DNA from: Rhinopithecus roxellana
Lineage: Eukaryota > Chordata > Mammalia > Primates > Cercopithecidae
Direction: 5' to 3'
Assembly (NCBI RefSeq): GCF_007565055.1
Contig: NC_044554.1
Span: forward strand, 55,399,676-55,463,675
DNA length: 64,000 bases
This document shows positions 33,091 to 45,499 of this stretch, piece after piece (position 1 is the first letter of the stretch; each line of letters opens with the position of its first letter). The notes beneath the pieces were generated by a model. The model had not been told where the DNA came from. It did no database searches and worked only from the letters and a program-made list of their open reading frames with translations. The position numbers and the translations under genes are program-made.

Positions 33091-34164
33091 AACAGTTTGC
33101 TTTTAAAAACCCTCCCATATGCTGTCCGACAGAAAGTGGATGCCCCATTGCTCACTGCTGTTATTATCAGGAAGCTCACTAAGCCATCCAGCCCACCCGG
33201 TTGGTTTTTGTTTTAATCTTCTTGAGATGCTGTGAGTGGGCAGCACCATTTGGGTGAGTCATCACTCCTCATTCTAGGTGGGACGGGACTCTAAGCACAT
33301 TCTGCGAAAGCAGCCGCCAAGCAGTACTCCTCTTGTCCTGGTAGAAGAGAATAGGTCTCATGATATCTCCTTCCACTGGGTGGGTAGTAAAATTTGCAAC
33401 AAAGATTCTAAGAGGTAGTTTAAATCAATCAGAGGCTGTGTATGTGGAAACAGTGTGATTAACGTGCTGAGATGTTTTTCTACCTAGGAATAGCCATTAG
33501 GCACAGGCTTTTTACATAAGAAGCCTTTGTGAGAAGGTAAAGCATGAGCTCCTGTTCCAACCCCTTGTAAGAACTTAATCTTTTTGTTCTCCATGCCTCA
33601 CTTCCCACCCCACATAATATTCCTCTTTCCATTGATTTTTATGGCAGTTCAACTTAGTATTTCCAAATATACAAATATTAAAAATAAAAATCATCATAAA
33701 ATATTTCCATGAGTATGTACACATACACATAAAAATATACAGTGTAGGCATTACCGAGTGGTACCTGCTTCTGGTTGTAAACGAACAGATAGACATATGT
33801 TTATGCCTTGCAAGAATCTCCATAGCATCTTATAAAATGTTAATATCGCTTACAATGTGCTTACTTACTCAGAGATTTTATTTCATTTTTCATTTTCCTG
33901 AGAACTGTTCCTTGTAGCCAAAATGCCAATTACTCACTTTAAATAGAGTTCTAATTTCTTGTAAGTCACAAAGAAAAAAAATACGCAATTTTTCCTCTTC
34001 CTTTTCCTTCTTGAAAGCCAAAAAAGGCATGTCTGTGCCATTTCTTCTCACAACTGAATAATAGGCCCTCCCACATCCTACCAGCTCTGAACCAGTACAC
34101 TGAAGAAAGCCACTCTTTTGACATTTTCCTGTGTAGGGAATAACATTTCTTTATGCAGTCTTAT
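33091..34164. other. Unique sequence, no gene seen
   Basis: No recognised repeat or gene. The 82-codon minus-strand frame at 33575-33823 has no protein features I recognise. Confidence 0.42.
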
Positions 34165-34300
34165 TCACATTAGCCAGTACTGTTGTCCACCTTCTATGTG
34201 CTGGTCACTTTGTGGCCCAAAGTAAGACAGTCTCTGTCTTCTGTAATCCAATCAGAAGGGTCAGAAAAGCGAGTTTACCTTATAGTACAAGTAGAATAGG
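34165..34300 (-). mobile_element. L2 LINE 3' end fragment
   Basis: 'ccaccttctatgtgctggtc' followed by 'gtaagacagtctctgtcttc' is the L2 3' terminus in reverse. Purine-rich DNA to about 34640 may be more L2 but is too decayed to place. Confidence 0.5.
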
Positions 34301-35424
34301 ATGAGATAAGAAAAGATAAAAGCCAGTCTGAAAGGAGAGAGTGAGGTTACTGGTGAGCAAAAGGTTGTTGATATCAAGTTCTGTAAGAGTGAGGTAGGAA
34401 TGGAGTAGAAAACATGGGTGGAAAAATTTTCTTTGGCCAGGAGGTGGTAGAGCTGGTTGTTTGTTTTTCATAGAAGGAGAGGCAAAGGAATAGGTTAGCT
34501 ATGGCACTGTGAAATGTTTAAATAGGAGAAGAGAGAGGTAAAGGAGGTGCCTACCTTGATCTTGGAGAATTTGGACAGAAGGTATTTTGCACAGAAGGTG
34601 GGAGTAGAGATGAAATTTGGGACTTGAGGAGAGAACCCTTCTTGGTCAATGATGACATGTTTCTTCTTGGTTTATCTTTCAATCTTTCAACACACCCTGC
34701 AGGTGTTCAATGGTCTACATTATTGTTTACTTTTAAAGATCATTAAGAGAATAGTGATTTAATTTTTAATTACCTCCCTGCTGAGTTTTCCTTCACTGGC
34801 ATCTCTGGCTTTATGTTTGAGTTAACCTATTCTGGATCTGGCTGTCTTCTGGTTACTGGTATAAAGTAGAAGTGAGTGGCAGGTTGTTATAGCAATAGAA
34901 TGTGATAGCAGTTGGAGATACCTGTGGGGATTGGTCATGAGCTTGAATAGTCAGCAGGGTCTTTCTTAGGAAATTTTTACAGTCATTTAAAGGCCTTTCT
35001 TGCAGTTTTTATTCTGACAATCTTTTTATGAATGTTCAGATTGTCTGAAGATGTCGCAAAATTATAATAAGACAGTTGTAAGAATGTTCCGTGATTCCCA
35101 GAGAATTATAACATTGAATTTCCTATTAAAGTTGTGAATAAGAAAGATTTCGCAGAAACCGGATTGTTAATGCAATCTCTTACACAAAAGCATTGGTGAT
35201 TCCCTTTTGTCTGTGAGCGCCTTAATAGGTCATTCAGAGCTTCAAACTTTTGCTGTCAGCAATCCAACTTCATGCCCTGTTTCTTTCCTTCATACTCCCT
35301 ACATTCTGGGCCCAGTGGGTGACTTTTTGTAACCAGCAGAAGATGTTCACTGTCACAGCCCTGGGGCTTTGTTCTGCTTTCCTCTCTTCACAGCACACTT
35401 TGAACCTTATTGTTTATCTGGTAA
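34301..35424. other. Purine-rich then unique sequence
   Basis: No gene. The purine-rich first third could be old antisense L2; the remainder has no recognised repeat. Confidence 0.4.
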
Positions 35425-35530
35425 AATTCTTCTCAGGCTGAGCTCCTCCTCTGTGAAGCCTTCCCCACTTCTCTCTTCCAAGCAGAATTCACTCTCTTTC
35501 TGTGCTCCCTGAAGACTAACAATACCACTC
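35425..35530 (+). mobile_element. L2 LINE fragment
   Basis: 'ctcctcctctgtgaagcctt' followed by 'ccccacttctctcttccaag' matches the L2 segment 'cttctcagtgaggccttccc'. L2-like sequence may continue, decayed, to about 35740. Confidence 0.5.
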
Positions 35531-35900
35531 ATATGATAGGTTTGGGCTTCTATCATGGTTGTATGGTTAGTCATCAGGGAGCACAGAATATTTCTGAGTT
35601 ATACATGCTTTTCCCTGTCGCTTTGCATACCCTTTGTTCTTTTGCACGCTATAGGGCACTGCTGTGTGTGCTCACACTTGCTTATTCTTTTAGGCATATG
35701 TCATAGTACCACCCTAAATGAAGCTGGGACTTTAATTATGACTCTACAGGACACCATTTAACACCCAGTTGGCGGTCTGGATGATGTTAAAAGGAACAAC
35801 GTTCCTGGACTTTAAGAGACTTTCAAAATAGGAGGGAGAGGGCAGTGGGTCTCATAGCTTTCCACCCTCCTGCACCATCAGACTGACACATTGTTTTGGC

Positions 35901-36054
35901 CAGCATTTCTCAATCTAGGTTTGCCAGGAACCTAGATTTTCATAATACAAATGTCTAGGCTTCAGAGCTTCTAATTTTGTAGGTCTGGGGATGACAATTA
36001 AGAAAATGTTTCCCAAGCTTGGCTGGTGACTCTGTACAGTGGACTGAGAAGAGT
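35901..36054 (+). mobile_element. MER5-type DNA transposon remnant
   Basis: Starts 'cagcatttctcaatctaggt', contains 'gcttctaattttgtaggtct' and 'ggggatgacaattaagaaaa', matching the order of the non-autonomous hAT-Charlie element MER5. Terminal inverted repeat partly visible at the left only. Confidence 0.6.
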
Positions 36055-36061
36055 TGATCTC

Positions 36062-36185
36062 ACTGTGGCTTTAGCCCTGGCTGCACATTTGAGTCACCGA
36101 GGGAGTTTTCCAAATATTGAAGCCTAGTTCCTACCCACACCATTTAGATCAGAATCTCAAAAACCAGACCACTGGTTTTAGGCTT
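36062..36185 (+). mobile_element. MER20-type DNA transposon remnant
   Basis: 'agccctggctgcacatttga' followed by 'gtcaccgagggagttttcca', 'ttgaagcctagttcctaccc' and 'tcagaatctcaaa' match MER20, another non-autonomous hAT-Charlie element. It sits directly after the MER5 remnant in the same orientation. Confidence 0.65.
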
Positions 36186-37379
36186 CTCTCTTTCTGCTTT
36201 TCACCAAAAAGCAAGATGTAGAAAAGAACAGTAAACGGAGGGGTGATTATATTATGGGAAACCACAGAGAAGATTCAGTGTAGTCCTTTTTATGGTGGTT
36301 ATTTTTATTTCTGTTTTCTGGCTAGGAAGGTGGAATGGAGGATAACAATATGAATGCCTAGAAGCTAAGGACAAAGCCATTTCAGGTGGAAGCATTCATA
36401 CTCATGAAGGCATAGACATGAGCAATCTACTTTTCCTGATGGAAAGACCATATATGCGGATTTATGAGGGACACCCTTGCATGAAGGACCACAGGGAGGT
36501 GGTGGGTAGGGAAACCCAACATCTAGGTTGAAGATAATGGATTTCATGTTGGAGAGAATAGGTAGTTACTTTCTTTCTAATCAAGGAGTAATTTTAGAGA
36601 TAATACTGAATTTCAGTAAGATGTCTTATTGCTATGTTTAGGGTGCAGTGAAATAAATGGTAACACAGCAGGGTTTTGTTCAGGGCCAACTTGTGTGATA
36701 AGTGTGGCATGGTGACTGCCTTCTGTTCTGCATGTCCAATTTGATAAACCAAGATCTACCATGGGATTTGGGCAATCCATACCTTCCTGCCCTCTCTCTA
36801 CCCCTGCTTCTCTTGCCCGTCTTCACTTCCCTATCTCTTTCTCTGCTAAATATGCCATTGTCCTCTATTTAGGGTAAACATCTAAAAATAGGTATAAAGA
36901 AATAGAAGAAAAATAAAGTATCTGTGATGGGCACCCACATTATAAAAGATGTAAATTGTTTTAGGGAAGACAGAATTGTTTAAAATATATATTTAAAAGC
37001 AGATATGTGTTAGATGTTTTTAAACATTTTTTTACCTTGAAAGGAAAAGAAAATAATGTTACAATTTTAGATCTATAAAGGATGTGAATTTGTGCCCAAT
37101 ATTGTTTTAATTCAATTAAGGATAATTATTTTAAAACTGGAAAAAGGAATCAATATTGATAATAGCAAATAATCCAAAATCAGAAAGAATCTATTTAAAA
37201 AAACTTTCTTTGAACAGTGAAGTTTTCTACATTCAAATAAATTATATCCACAGATAGTAAGAGATCCTATAAATTTGGTCGTAGGACTATGGGCCAGTAA
37301 TGTCTGAGAAACAGTAGAAATGGGAGAGTTTCTGAAAAATTGGTGGTAAGAAAGTATCCGCATTCAAAATTGGACAAGT
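36186..37379. other. Unique sequence, no gene seen
   Basis: AT-rich from about 36880. No recognised repeat or gene. Confidence 0.42.
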
Positions 37380-37680
37380 GGCCAGGCACGGTGGCTCATG
37401 CCTTATAATCTCAGTGCTTTGGGAGGCTGAGGTGGGAGGATAAGTTGAAGGTAGGAGTTTGAGACCAACCTGGGCAACATAGTGAGGTCCCATCTCTACA
37501 AATAAACAGATAAGTCAGAGATGGTGATGTATGCCTGTAGTCCTAGCTACTTGAGGCGCTGAGGTGGGAGGATTGCTTGAGCCCAGGAGTTTGAGGCTGC
37601 AGTGAGCTATGATCACACCACTGCACTCCAGCTTGAGTGACAAAAAGAGACCCTGTCTCTAAAATAAAAATTTTAAAAAA
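37380..37680 (+). mobile_element. AluJ (old Alu)
   Basis: Full-length Alu of the oldest type: 'ggccaggcacggtggctcat', 'gagaccaacctgggcaacat', 'gattgcttgagcccaggagt' and 'tgcagtgagctatgatcaca' are AluJ-diagnostic. The A tail is degenerate. Confidence 0.95.
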
Positions 37681-39227
37681 ATGGGTAGGTTAACTTACAG
37701 CTTAATAAGTTAATGGCAGCCTCTACAAAATTATCCTAACAGTAATTAAACAGATGTTTTATGTAGAATTAGAAAAGAAAATAGTGGTCATAAAGAGCTA
37801 GCATGAGTTCCTTAAAAATAAATATGTATTATGTGTCTCATTTCATTTATTGGATGGGGTTATTATAGTGATAGATTTGGAAAATTCCATGGACAACTTG
37901 CGTCTAAATTTCAGCAATGCATCTGATAATATTTTGTGATTTCCCTATGGTTAAGGTAGAAACATATAGATAGGCCAAAATTAGGCCAAATCACAAATGG
38001 TTACATTCCACCCCACTCCACCCTATGTGAATATTATAAATTAATTTCAAGCTGGAGCCAGGTATCTGTTTAAGCAGGGATTCTGTAGTTGATTCTGTCC
38101 TTGTTGCTACTTTTATCAATGACAGGTGAATCATACATGAATGCTTATCAATTTATCAGCTTGCTCTTATTCTCCTCTGGGAAGGACGGTTGATACACAT
38201 GGTGATAGAAATCAGATTTAGATATCCATAGACTGGACCGATGGTCCCATATTAACTAATATAAAGATTATAAGTTTAGAAACTGGCAATTAGGCTGTCA
38301 CCACTTGTGCTCTAGGGTGTTTGTCTAGATCTTTGTTACTTAGAAATTCTAAGCTGAAGCTGGCTGACCATTTTTCAGGATTCTTTGCAGAACGAGTTGC
38401 TAAGTGGCGAGGAAGCTTGAATTTGATTATTTGCTAACCCTGAAAGTCTATTATTCTTTGGAATTACTTGGAGAAACTCTTTTATGAAACATATCATCGT
38501 CTCAATTGTTTATCATACAGCTAACTCACCTATGTCTCATCCATCAAACTTAGTTTCAAATAACTTGTTGCTGTCTGAATAAAATGAAATCTATCCTCAA
38601 AAGATGAGGACTGTTAACATTCAGAATCTTCCAAAGAGTGCCAGCAGGTTCAGGAGGCATTTCCAAAAGAGGAATCTTCAATGCTTTGAAAAAGATACTG
38701 TAATCTCAGTAAAATACCATTGGCTATTGGGAGAGATGTCGTGTGTATTTTCTAGGGTGACAGCTTTGACTGAACAGCAACAATTTGACTGTGTAAAGAC
38801 TTACATATCTTTCTATTCCTAATTTTATAATGCTTAAAAATATTTTTATTATTGCACATTCTTGAGACTGTTACTAGAATTTGTTGTTAATATGGCATGC
38901 TTTCAATTATAATTAGATCACAAAACATGAAATGTTCTAAATGTATAATTAGAATAAATCTGTTGCTTGGTTAAAATATTTTTATTGAAAGAGAATATAT
39001 AGTAGGATACAACAAAATATTTGGAAATTATAAAGGATAATAACCCAACAAATATCTGAGTATTCCCTACCTGTTTTAGTAATAAAGGGTACCATCATAA
39101 TAACCTCTGAAGTCTGCTGCTTATTTTCCTTAGTCTATTCCTGACCATCCCCAATAAACCTGAATTTTTCACTTATTGTTCCCTTTCTTTTTATTAATAT
39201 TTAACCAAATATTTGTATCTTTAATAA
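37681..39227. other. Unique sequence, no gene seen
   Basis: No recognised repeat. The 72-codon frame at 38604-38822 is basic at its start and ends without context; it has a faint look of decayed transposase 3' sequence, but I cannot place it. Confidence 0.38.
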
Positions 39228-39775
39228 TGATAGTAGCATAAAACATTCATATAGTGATTTCTATATGCCAAACACTTAAGTACCATATATTCTTTTAACT
39301 CAAAAGCAATCCTCAGAAGTAGGTATCCCCCAGCCGGGCATGGTGGCTCATGCCTGTAATCCCCAGCACTTTGGGAGGTGGAGGTGGACGGGTCACGAGG
39401 TCAAGAGATTGAGACCATCCTGACCAACATGGTGAAACCCTGTCTGTACTAAACAAAAATTAGCTGGGTGTGTTGGCGGGCGCCTGTAATTCCAGCTACC
39501 CGGGAGGCTGAGGCAGGAGAATCGCTTGAACCCGGGAGGCGTAGGTTGCAGTGAGCCAAGATCGTGCCCCTGCACTCCAGCCTGGTGACAGAGCGAGACT
39601 CCGTCTTAAAAAGAAAAAAAAAAGTTGGTATCCCCATTTTACAGTTGAGGAAATTGAGATATGTAGAGATTAAGTAACTGCCCAATTACATAGTCAGTCA
39701 GTCAGTGTAGTAACCCGAATTCCAGTTCCGGCAGTCTGACTGCAAATTCTGTGCTCTTCCCCTCTGTTCCATGCC
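39228..39775 (-). mobile_element. MIR SINE split by an Alu
   Basis: Antisense MIR in two halves: 39228-39330 ('ctatatgccaaacacttaag', 'aatcctcagaagtaggtatc') and 39636-39775 ('cccattttacagttgaggaa', 'taagtaactgcccaattaca', 'tgactgcaaattctgtgctc'). The halves are colinear, with the Alu and its target duplication between them. Confidence 0.9.
39332..39621 (+). mobile_element. Alu (AluS/Y-like) inside a MIR
   Basis: Full-length Alu from 'agccgggcatggtggctcat' to an A-rich tail. Target duplication 'aagtaggtatcccc' at 39317-39330 and 'aagttggtatcccc' at 39622-39635, one difference. Contains 'gatcgtgcccctgcactcc' rather than the monkey AluY form, so older than the AluY set. Confidence 0.95.
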
Positions 39776-39799
39776 CCCTCTCAAGAATACATAGTATAG

Positions 39800-41240
39800 C
39801 TCTATTTGCATTTAAAATGTTATGTAAATGAAATACTACTGTGCAATCTTCAGTTAACAGTTTTAGTCACCACTGTGTTCTTGAGTTTCATCTGTTATGT
39901 TCTATGGAAATGTATTCATTTATTTTCATTTGTAAAGAGTATTATTTCATTGTATGATTATATTGCAATGTATTTATCTGTTCTGCTTTCATCTGACATT
40001 TGAGTTGCTTTTATAGTTTTCTATAATAAATAGTACTGATATAATATTTTAACTGTCATCTTGTGTGTATATACCAGAGATTATATAGGGTGCATATCTT
40101 GGAGTATAATTCCTGTGTTGATGTGCACCTTCAATATTCCTATAGAAACCAAGTTGTTTTCCATAGTGATGAACCATGTTGTCCTCTTTGTGACAGTATG
40201 TAAGCTCTGTATCTTGCCAAGAGGTGATATTGTCACACTTGAAAATTTTTGTCAGTCTGTTTAAAATGGTAGAGGAATGATGAGGGGGAAAGAAGAAGAG
40301 AAGCGGGAGGAGGAGGACAGGGATGAATTTCCACTTCTCTGATGGATCTGAACATGTTTTTATTTTTTTACTATTAATATTTGGTTTCTCATTTTGTAAA
40401 CTCCCTGTTCAAGTCTTTGATTCACTGTTTGGGGGAGGGTGTTTATCTTTTTCTTATTGGTATCTATTAGTTGTAGAAAACATCTTTTATTTTGTGGCTA
40501 ATCTTTTTACCTTTTTCATGGTGTTTTTGAGGAACAGAATTATTTAATTCAATTGAATTTATAAATATTTTCCTTTTAGGATTTCTGGATTTGTGTATGT
40601 GCGTGTGTATGTTCTATTTATTTATTAAATACTTCTGTTCACTTTGATTTTAAAAAGATACTTTTCTATATTATCTTCTAAAACTTACATAGTTTTGTAT
40701 TTCACATTTCCATGTTTAATCTACCTGGGATCAAATGTATATATGCTTTAAGGTATAAATACCATTTTATTTATTTTTTCTATAATGCTAAGCAATTATT
40801 ACGGGAACATTTGTTGGAAAATGTATCTTTTCTCATTATTCTGCATTGCCAGTTCCGTCGTAAATCAAGTTTCGATGTGTTTTTTGGTCTGTTTCTGAGT
40901 CTCTTTGTTAAGTTGGTCAGTTTGTTTATTTCCTTCTCAATACCACACTGTATTAATTGTTAATGGATTATAACAGGTCTTGATATCTGCTAATGCTATC
41001 CCTACTTCCAAATCTTTTTCGGGGGGAGTCTTGACTCCTTTTGTTCTTTGATCTTCCTTATAAATTTTAGAATTAGCTTGTCAAGTTCACTCAAAAGCCT
41101 GTGGGACTTTTGATTGAAATTGTGTGGATCCGTAAATCATTCAGGGAGAATTGACATCTTCAAAATATTGAGTATTCCATGGCATGAACACAGCTTTCCT
41201 TTTGTTTGGGTTTTAATGACTTTCTAATATGTTTTTAAAT
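39800..41240 (-). mobile_element. Old L1M LINE, antisense
   Basis: The left part is a reversed L1M 3' UTR ('aatgtattcatttattttca', 'gcatatcttggagtataatt', 'aaaccaagttgttttccata'). Further right come reversed distal ORF2 segments ('ctcaataccacactgtatta', 'attttagaattagcttgtca', 'catcttcaaaatattgagta'). A GA-rich patch lies at about 40270-40322. Highly diverged; no intact frame. AT-rich DNA to about 41530 may also belong to it. Confidence 0.75.
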
Positions 41241-42234
41241 ATTGTCTCTACCCAATTCTCTTTTCAGTTCTCTCTGTTCTTTTTTTGAATCTCTAATAAA
41301 CATGTTAGATTTACCTTTTTTGTCTTCTCTGTCTCTTACTACTTTAATAATTTATTTAGATCTACATTTTAATTTACTATTTTTTTCTGTTTCTGTCTGC
41401 TATTATACCCATTTATTAATTTTAATTATAATTTTCTTTATTAAAATTTATTTTTTAAAGTATTTATTCATTTGTTTAGTCTCTTCTTTAGTCTTAGTTT
41501 TAACCCCATCTTTTACATTTTAGCATTAATCATAATTATTTTACATTCTATTTATGATAATTTCCATTTTCTGGAGTTTTTACTGGCTTGTACTCATTGA
41601 CTCTTTTTGCTTCTCCTGTGTTTGTGATTTTTGATGAGGATTTCATGTGTCTTGGTCCTTTTTTGCAATTCTTGGAGACCTGGGTTGAAAATTGGTTTCT
41701 TTAGAGAGGATTTGATTTGCTTCTCAGACATGCAGGGAAATTTATCAAGCCATAAGTATTTTATACTAAGTATTTGGATTGCAGTCTGTTGGATAACCTA
41801 TAGAACGAAGGCATGTAAGGGCTAGCGTGTTGTCAGATATCCTGGAAAGATGTTTTTCCTTCCATCACGTGGTGCCAATATTCAAGACGAACATTTTTCT
41901 TGTAGTCTTTAGGATGAGTGGAGGCTTTAAAATTTAGTCTTTCTTTTTTGCTGACATCACTTTAGACAATATGCCAGAAGTGTTTACATATAAATGCTTC
42001 TTGACTGTATCGTCTCTCCTCTCCCTACACACGAAACTCTGTGACTCCCAGTACTCAGTGGCCCATAAAAGCGAGAGGCCCTAAAATTTAAGCTTCTTTA
42101 GTTTCATAATAAATCCATTTCTGCTTAAGAGTGGATGTTCATTATTTTATCATATCAAGTACACTGAAGCTTTAAAAATAAATATTTTTATTAAACAAAG
42201 TAGTTTGTGGTCTCATATTTCCTGTAAAATGTTA
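41241..42234. other. AT-rich sequence, unclassified
   Basis: T-rich DNA without a gene. The part at about 41570-41830 ('ggatttcatgtgtcttggtc', 'tttctttagagaggatttga') has the flavour of an old repeat, but I cannot name a family. Confidence 0.4.
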
Positions 42235-42360
42235 TCTTCTCTTTTACAGTTGAGGAAAAGAAGGTTTGGAGCAGTGAAGTGACCTGCCCAGAGTCATAAA
42301 GTTAATGCATTGAATCTGGTTTTCTGTCCAGTCCACTTTCCACTTTACAATGCCAGTAGT
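42235..42360 (-). mobile_element. MIR SINE
   Basis: 'ttttacagttgaggaaaaga', 'gtgacctgcccagagtcata' and 'gaatctggttttctgtccag' are antisense MIR landmarks. Confidence 0.8.
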
Positions 42361-42459
42361 TCTCTATTTAGTTATAATAGATGCCTTTTTCAAAACCTTT
42401 TCTGTGTTCTAGGAAAAAGATACCTTTAATATTCTTACTTAAGTGCATCTTCATGGCTT

Positions 42460-42745
42460 CTACTCAAGGTCACTTTAAATCCTGTTTCTGTCCCCTCCTT
42501 ATAGTGGCCTTTCCCAATCAACATAATTCCCATTTTCTACCACTTATTCCCATTGTTCCCTTCATAGCAAATCTATTAGCAATAATTCATGTATTTGCTT
42601 ACTTATTTATTGTGTGTTGTTTCCCCTGCGATCATAAGTTCAGCAAGAAGAGGGACCATGTGTGTTTTGTTTACTTCTGTACAAACAGCAATTACTTTGA
42701 GCCTAGAACGTAGTAGACACTGAATAAAAATATTGAATGTCTAAA
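42460..42745 (+). mobile_element. L2 LINE 3' end
   Basis: 'cttattcccattgttccctt', 'tgtttcccctgcgatcataa', 'gagggaccatgtgtgttttg' and 'gcctagaacgtagtagacac', 'tgaataaaaatattgaatg' give the L2 3' end in sense. Confidence 0.78.
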
Positions 42746-43485
42746 AGTTTGATTCTAAAGCCCATTTATTTTTGCTAAATATATTTATTGAATTGGTTGT
42801 TTCCTGTTATCTTAGAATTTCAGTCAGTTTCCAAAGCTGAACTAAGTGTCCCACATTCTAAGTTTTGAGAGCTGCCAGTGGTTAAGGTCAGACATCTACT
42901 GGAGGACTGAGATCAGAAAATTATTCCACCAAAACTGTCACTTCCACTCCTGTAAATTTATATAAAGGGAGAATGGGAGAGAAGATAGTGCTTTTTTGGA
43001 GTACAATGTAAAGCAAGTTTAATTGCTTCCTTTACTCTAAATCTGCCACTAAGAGTAGGGGGAGAAGCTCAAAGAGAATATTAATCCAAGTTATACTTGT
43101 CTCAAAGAAGGCACTACAGGTATTTCAATCTCCATTAGGACATATGCTTAGCCAGGCTTGACCACCTGGCTATCTGGCAGAAGAGAAGAATCTGCAAAGA
43201 GACATCTTAGTAGGGTACTGCCAGGCAGGAATAGGGCACAAGTTGGGGTTTACTTCAAGTTCTGGTTCCCTGAAAGTTTGGAAGACTGATTCCATACCTG
43301 CTGTCAGGCTCAGATAATTGAAACTTTAGGGACAGGGGTTCAGTCTTGCTAGTATCTTTATAATTTGGGGAGAATTGGAGGCAAAAAACAAAACAAAACA
43401 AAATAATGCCCTATGTATTAGAAGAAGGGATCATGATGCTACCATCCTGGGATTAACTGGAAGATCTGACAAGATCTTGGTCGGG
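42746..43485. other. Unique sequence, no gene seen
   Basis: No recognised repeat apart from a short (CAAAA)n near 43385-43404. No gene. Confidence 0.45.
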
Positions 43486-43490
43486 ATGGT

Positions 43491-43904
43491 TGTATTAGTC
43501 TGTTCTCACATTGCTATAAAGAAATACCTGAGACTGGGTAATTTATAAAGAAAAGAGGTTCAATTGATTCATGGTTCTGCAGGCTGTACAGGAAGTAAAG
43601 TGGCTTCTGCTTCTGAGGAGGCCTCAGGAAACTTATAATCATAGCAGAAGATGAAGGGGAAACAGGCACGTCTTATATGACCAGAGCAGGAGGAAGAAAG
43701 AGAGGGTGGGGAGGTGCTATGCACTTTTAAACCACCAGTTCTCACAAGAACTCACTGTCATGATGACAGCTCCAAGAGGGATGGTATTAACCCATGAGAA
43801 ACGACCCCCATGATCCAGTCACCTCCCACCGGGCCCCACCTCTGACACTGGGGATTACAACTGAACATGAGATTTGGGTATGAACACAGATCCAAACCAT
43901 ATCC
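43491..43904 (-). mobile_element. MST-type MaLR solo LTR
   Basis: Complete LTR of the ERVL-MaLR class read in reverse, from 'tgtattagtctgttctcaca' through 'gagactgggtaatttataaa', 'cctcaggaaacttataatca' and 'catgatccagtcacctccca' to 'atccaaaccatatcc'-like sequence. Flanked by an exact 5-base target duplication 'atggt' (43486-43490 and 43905-43909). No internal sequence, so a solo LTR. Confidence 0.92.
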
Positions 43905-43909
43905 ATGGT

Positions 43910-44453
43910 CAGTGCTGGGAGAGCTTCGTGGGTCAATGGAGCACACCAAAGCTACCATCAGTCCAAGACAATAAGCTCAATATGCCCTTATGGCTTGCCA
44001 AGGCCAGTGATGCTGCCAACATTATCCAGTCAGTTGAAGACACTGCCTTTTCCTTCTCTTTCCTTCTTCCAAAATGCTAGAGGAGTCCGCACAGGTGAAT
44101 AGAGGTACTTATGATAAGCAGACCGCCCCACTCCCCAATTCAAAGCCACTTGTACCACAGGTCTAAGGGAGGAGTGGTGGCATTTAGAATTAGAAATGAA
44201 AAATGAAACAAACAAGATCAAAATGAACAAGACTAACCAGCAGAAATCAAATGAGACTGTTAGGGGAGACTGTTAAGAAGGATAGTTTTAACATGTCATG
44301 ACTGGGGAAATAGTTGTTGGAAAATAAAGCTTTTTCTCATTCATAGTCAGTGAAGTTGAGAGTCCACATTAAGCTATTGAAATAGTTCTCTCTGGAAGGT
44401 CAATAACCTAGGATTGGTTCTTAGGAGAGAATTATTTAAAATAAGGGTGTTTT
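43910..44453. other. Unique sequence, no gene seen
   Basis: No recognised repeat. Overlapping short frames at 43874-44102 begin inside the LTR and are not credible genes. Confidence 0.45.
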
Positions 44454-44735
44454 GGCCAGCTGTAGTGGCTCACACCTGTAATCCCAGCACTATAGGAGGT
44501 CAGGGGGGTGGATCACGAGGTCAGGAGATCGAGACCATTCTGTCTAACACGGTGAAACCCCGTCTCTACTAAAAATACAAAAAAGTAGCCAGGTGTGGTG
44601 GCACGTGCCTGTAGTCCCAGCTACTCAGGATGCTGAGGCAGGAGAATCGCTTGAACCCGGGAGGTGGAGGTTGCAGTGATCCAAGATCATGCCATTGAAT
44701 TTCAGCCTGGGCTACACAGCGAGACTCGGTCTCAA

Positions 44736-44767
<32 letters not shown>

Positions 44768-44790
44768 TTTAAAATAAAATAAAATAAACA
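44454..44790 (+). mobile_element. Alu (AluS/Y-like)
   Basis: Full-length Alu from 'ggccagctgtagtggctcac' with 'gatcacgaggtcaggagat' in the left arm. The tail has become an (AAT)n microsatellite followed by A-rich sequence. Target duplication 'aaataagggtgtttt' (44438-44452) and 'aaataaggtgtttt' (44791-44804), one G apart. Confidence 0.94.
44736..44763 (+). repeat. (AAT)n microsatellite in Alu tail
   Basis: About nine AAT units grown from the A tail of the preceding Alu, a common origin for trinucleotide repeats. Confidence 0.95.
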
Positions 44791-44804
44791 AAATAAGGTG
44801 TTTT

Positions 44805-45499
44805 GGTACTTCAGTATACCACCCAGTCTTTGATTTCCTCCTCAAGGTAAACACTGTGGTATAAGACCTAACATTCTGTGTTAACTGGAACTAAAGTCCA
44901 AACTTCATATTTTCCCTTGGTGGTCTGCATATTTCATCTGTGTAGCTATTTTAATGTACCTAGAGAACAAGGAAAAGGAAATACATCAAGAGTTACAGAA
45001 AAGAGGAGACCCCAGTGGTTTGTATCTTTGGGTAAAAAGGCCCTATAAGGGGGCATTGATGAATTGTGGTATAAACAAACCTTGATCCTGGCAATATAGT
45101 AGATAGCAAATAAGTACTTTCCTTTAAAAAAGATAAATATTTCTGAATATTTGCTAATCTGGGTAGTGATTCCACTATTAAAATTAGCGTAAGACCTGAG
45201 TTTTATTAGAATAACATGCTTGGTGCCTAGTAGGAATGCAATAAAAATTAGCTTAAAAAGATGAGTTTCCAAATGATTGTTTTGTGGGCTCATAAATAAA
45301 GATGCTTGTAAGTGTTTTTATTGTTTTGCTCCTGACCCTCCCTCAGGGTTATATCTTTACTGCATGTTCCATATTTAATTTCATGATCACATTGAATATC
45401 AGAGAAATAAGAAACAAGTTATGTTCATGGATACTGACCTCCATTGTTTAATAATAATGATAGCTATCATTTCAATAAATATTTATTCTTTGTCTTTTA
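44805..45499. other. Unique sequence, no gene seen
   Basis: No gene. 'gcttggtgcctagtaggaat' near 45220 hints at an L2 tail but is too short to call. Confidence 0.42.

Noticed and set aside
32547..33106. Two overlapping plus-strand frames
   Set aside because: They share bases in different frames, the second ends in a MIR, and neither has family features.
38604..38822. A 72-codon frame that looks faintly like decayed transposase or a short gene
   Set aside because: No motif I can name and no terminal inverted repeats around it; too weak to annotate.
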